Position numbers and translations under genes: made by a program
Assembly (NCBI GenBank): GCA_016234205.1
Contig: JACRGN010000353.1
Location: 1 to 5,792, forward strand
Reading direction: 5' to 3'
DNA length: 5,792 nucleotides
Source: Nitrospinota bacterium
GTDB lineage: Bacteria; Nitrospinota; Nitrospinia; UBA9942
The notes under the pieces: generated by a model
What the model was told of the DNA's origin: nothing
The model's database searches: none
The model's input: only the letters and a program-made list of their open reading frames with translations
Shown here: positions 5,364-5,792 of the stretch, piece by piece
Layout of the letters: each line of letters starts with the position of its first letter
Position numbering within the stretch: the stretch's first letter is position 1

Positions 5364-5406
5364 TTGACAAATTTACATAGGTATATTACTCTTTTTCATA
5401 AGTAAT
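5364..5406 (+). promoter_or_regulatory. Candidate cysK promoter with possible operator
   Basis: A perfect TTGACA lies at 5364-5369, about 40 bases before cysK. The -10 box is unclear: TATATT at 5382-5387 is a good match but only 12 bases away, while the 17-base position (5387-5392) reads TACTCT. ATTACT (5385-5390) and AGTAAT (5401-5406) form a 6-bp inverted repeat near the expected transcription start and could be an operator. A good -35 with a poor -10 or spacing is typical of promoters needing an activator; that is inference. The rest of the 5313-5409 gap shows no gene and no clear terminator for hemH. Confidence 0.45.
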
Positions 5407-5409
5407 CTA

Positions 5410-5792
5410 ATGGGCATAAAAATTAAGATGGAGAGGAAGAGGGCTGATGATGTTACAGGGCTTATTGGTTCTACCCCATTAATAAGACTCAATAAAATTG
5501 TCCCTGAGAATTATGCCAATATCTATGCAAAGGTAGAGTATTTTAATCCCGGCGGGAGCGTAAAGGATAGAATAGCCCTGAGCATGGTGGTAAATGCAGA
5601 AAAAAAGGGGCTGCTGAAAAAAGGGGGCACCATCGTTGAGCCTACAAGCGGCAATACCGGAATAGGGCTTGCAATGATAGCGGCAGTAAAGGGCTACAAA
5701 TTAATCCTTACAATGCCTGAGACAATGTCAATGGAAAGAAGGCATCTGCTTCAGGCTTACGGCGCAGAGCTTGTTCTGACTGAAGGCAAGAG
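5410..5792 (+). CDS. cysK: Cysteine synthase (O-acetylserine sulfhydrylase), truncated by window edge
   Basis: The first 127 residues of a PLP-dependent cysteine synthase are present; about 180 more should follow. The enzyme makes cysteine from O-acetylserine and sulfide in the cytoplasm. GLIGSTPLIRLNKI (17-30) is the family N-terminal block. K52 in NPGGSVKDR (46-54) is the lysine that holds PLP, and TSGNTGIGLA (79-88) is the substrate-binding loop. PETMSMERRHLLQAYGAELV (103-122) continues the family match without break. The start is ambiguous: ATG at 5410 or, in frame, at 5428, which would give the more usual length ahead of the GLIG block. Neither has a clear ribosome site. Cystathionine beta-synthase and CysM are related, but the N-terminal blocks favour CysK. 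It seems to be transcribed separately from hemEH. Confidence 0.93.
   Translation, partial: MGIKIKMERKRADDVTGLIGSTPLIRLNKIVPENYANIYAKVEYFNPGGSVKDRIALSMVVNAEKKGLLKKGGTIVEPTSGNTGIGLAMIAAVKGYKLILTMPETMSMERRHLLQAYGAELVLTEGK

Noticed and set aside
1..5792. tRNA, rRNA genes and CRISPR arrays
   Set aside because: No cloverleaf, rRNA segment or regularly spaced short repeats were seen; the only repeats are the long pair, the insertion-sequence sites and the two within hemH.

Overview
The window looks like a chromosomal stretch of an AT-leaning (roughly 40 % G+C by eye), heme-making, probably motile bacterium. The gene types (a B12-binding radical SAM protein, adjacent hemE-hemH, a YjfB-like small protein, many small repeats in and between genes) would fit a Nitrospirota- or Desulfobacterota-type lineage. 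That assignment is a guess from style; no marker gene here settles it.

Layout. Bases 1-237 are the end of an insertion sequence: the N-terminus of a helix-turn-helix transposase on the minus strand, followed outward by two tandem 16-base sites spaced 24 bases apart. Just outside it is a near-consensus sigma-70 promoter (258-286), then the first copy of a ~170-base structured repeat (304-473), then a 157-residue protein of unknown function (533-1006). Tail to tail with it, one base away, is a 590-residue radical SAM protein on the minus strand (1008-2780), with an N-terminal B12-binding-type domain and an unusual C-terminal STAS-like domain. Back-to-back promoters at 2815-2889 drive that gene leftward and a three-gene operon rightward. 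The rightward leader contains the second repeat copy (2919-3088), followed by a 58-residue YjfB-like protein (3102-3278), hemE (3280-4332) and hemH (4329-5312). A 97-base gap with a TTGACA box leads into cysK (5410 to the window end, truncated).

How the genes work together. HemE makes coproporphyrinogen III and HemH inserts iron into the porphyrin, so the two bracket the late heme pathway; the intermediate steps must be encoded elsewhere. Their 1-base gap and 4-base overlap, with poor ribosome sites, suggest translational coupling behind the small first gene. CysK makes cysteine from O-acetylserine and sulfide and appears to be a separate unit.

The most interesting signal is the duplicated leader element. 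Two copies, about 94 % identical, both start within some 10-25 bases of a predicted transcription start, both on the same strand as the following gene. Each folds into a 5' hairpin, a three-tier nested central hairpin and a 3' hairpin. Every substitution between the copies falls either in a loop or in a stem where it keeps a G-U pair on the plus-strand RNA. In the heme-operon copy, the left arm of the first hairpin can also pair perfectly with the first codons of the downstream gene, which would allow a switch. A mobile MITE-like origin is equally possible and not exclusive. A second curiosity is hemH, which carries two in-frame repeat insertions.
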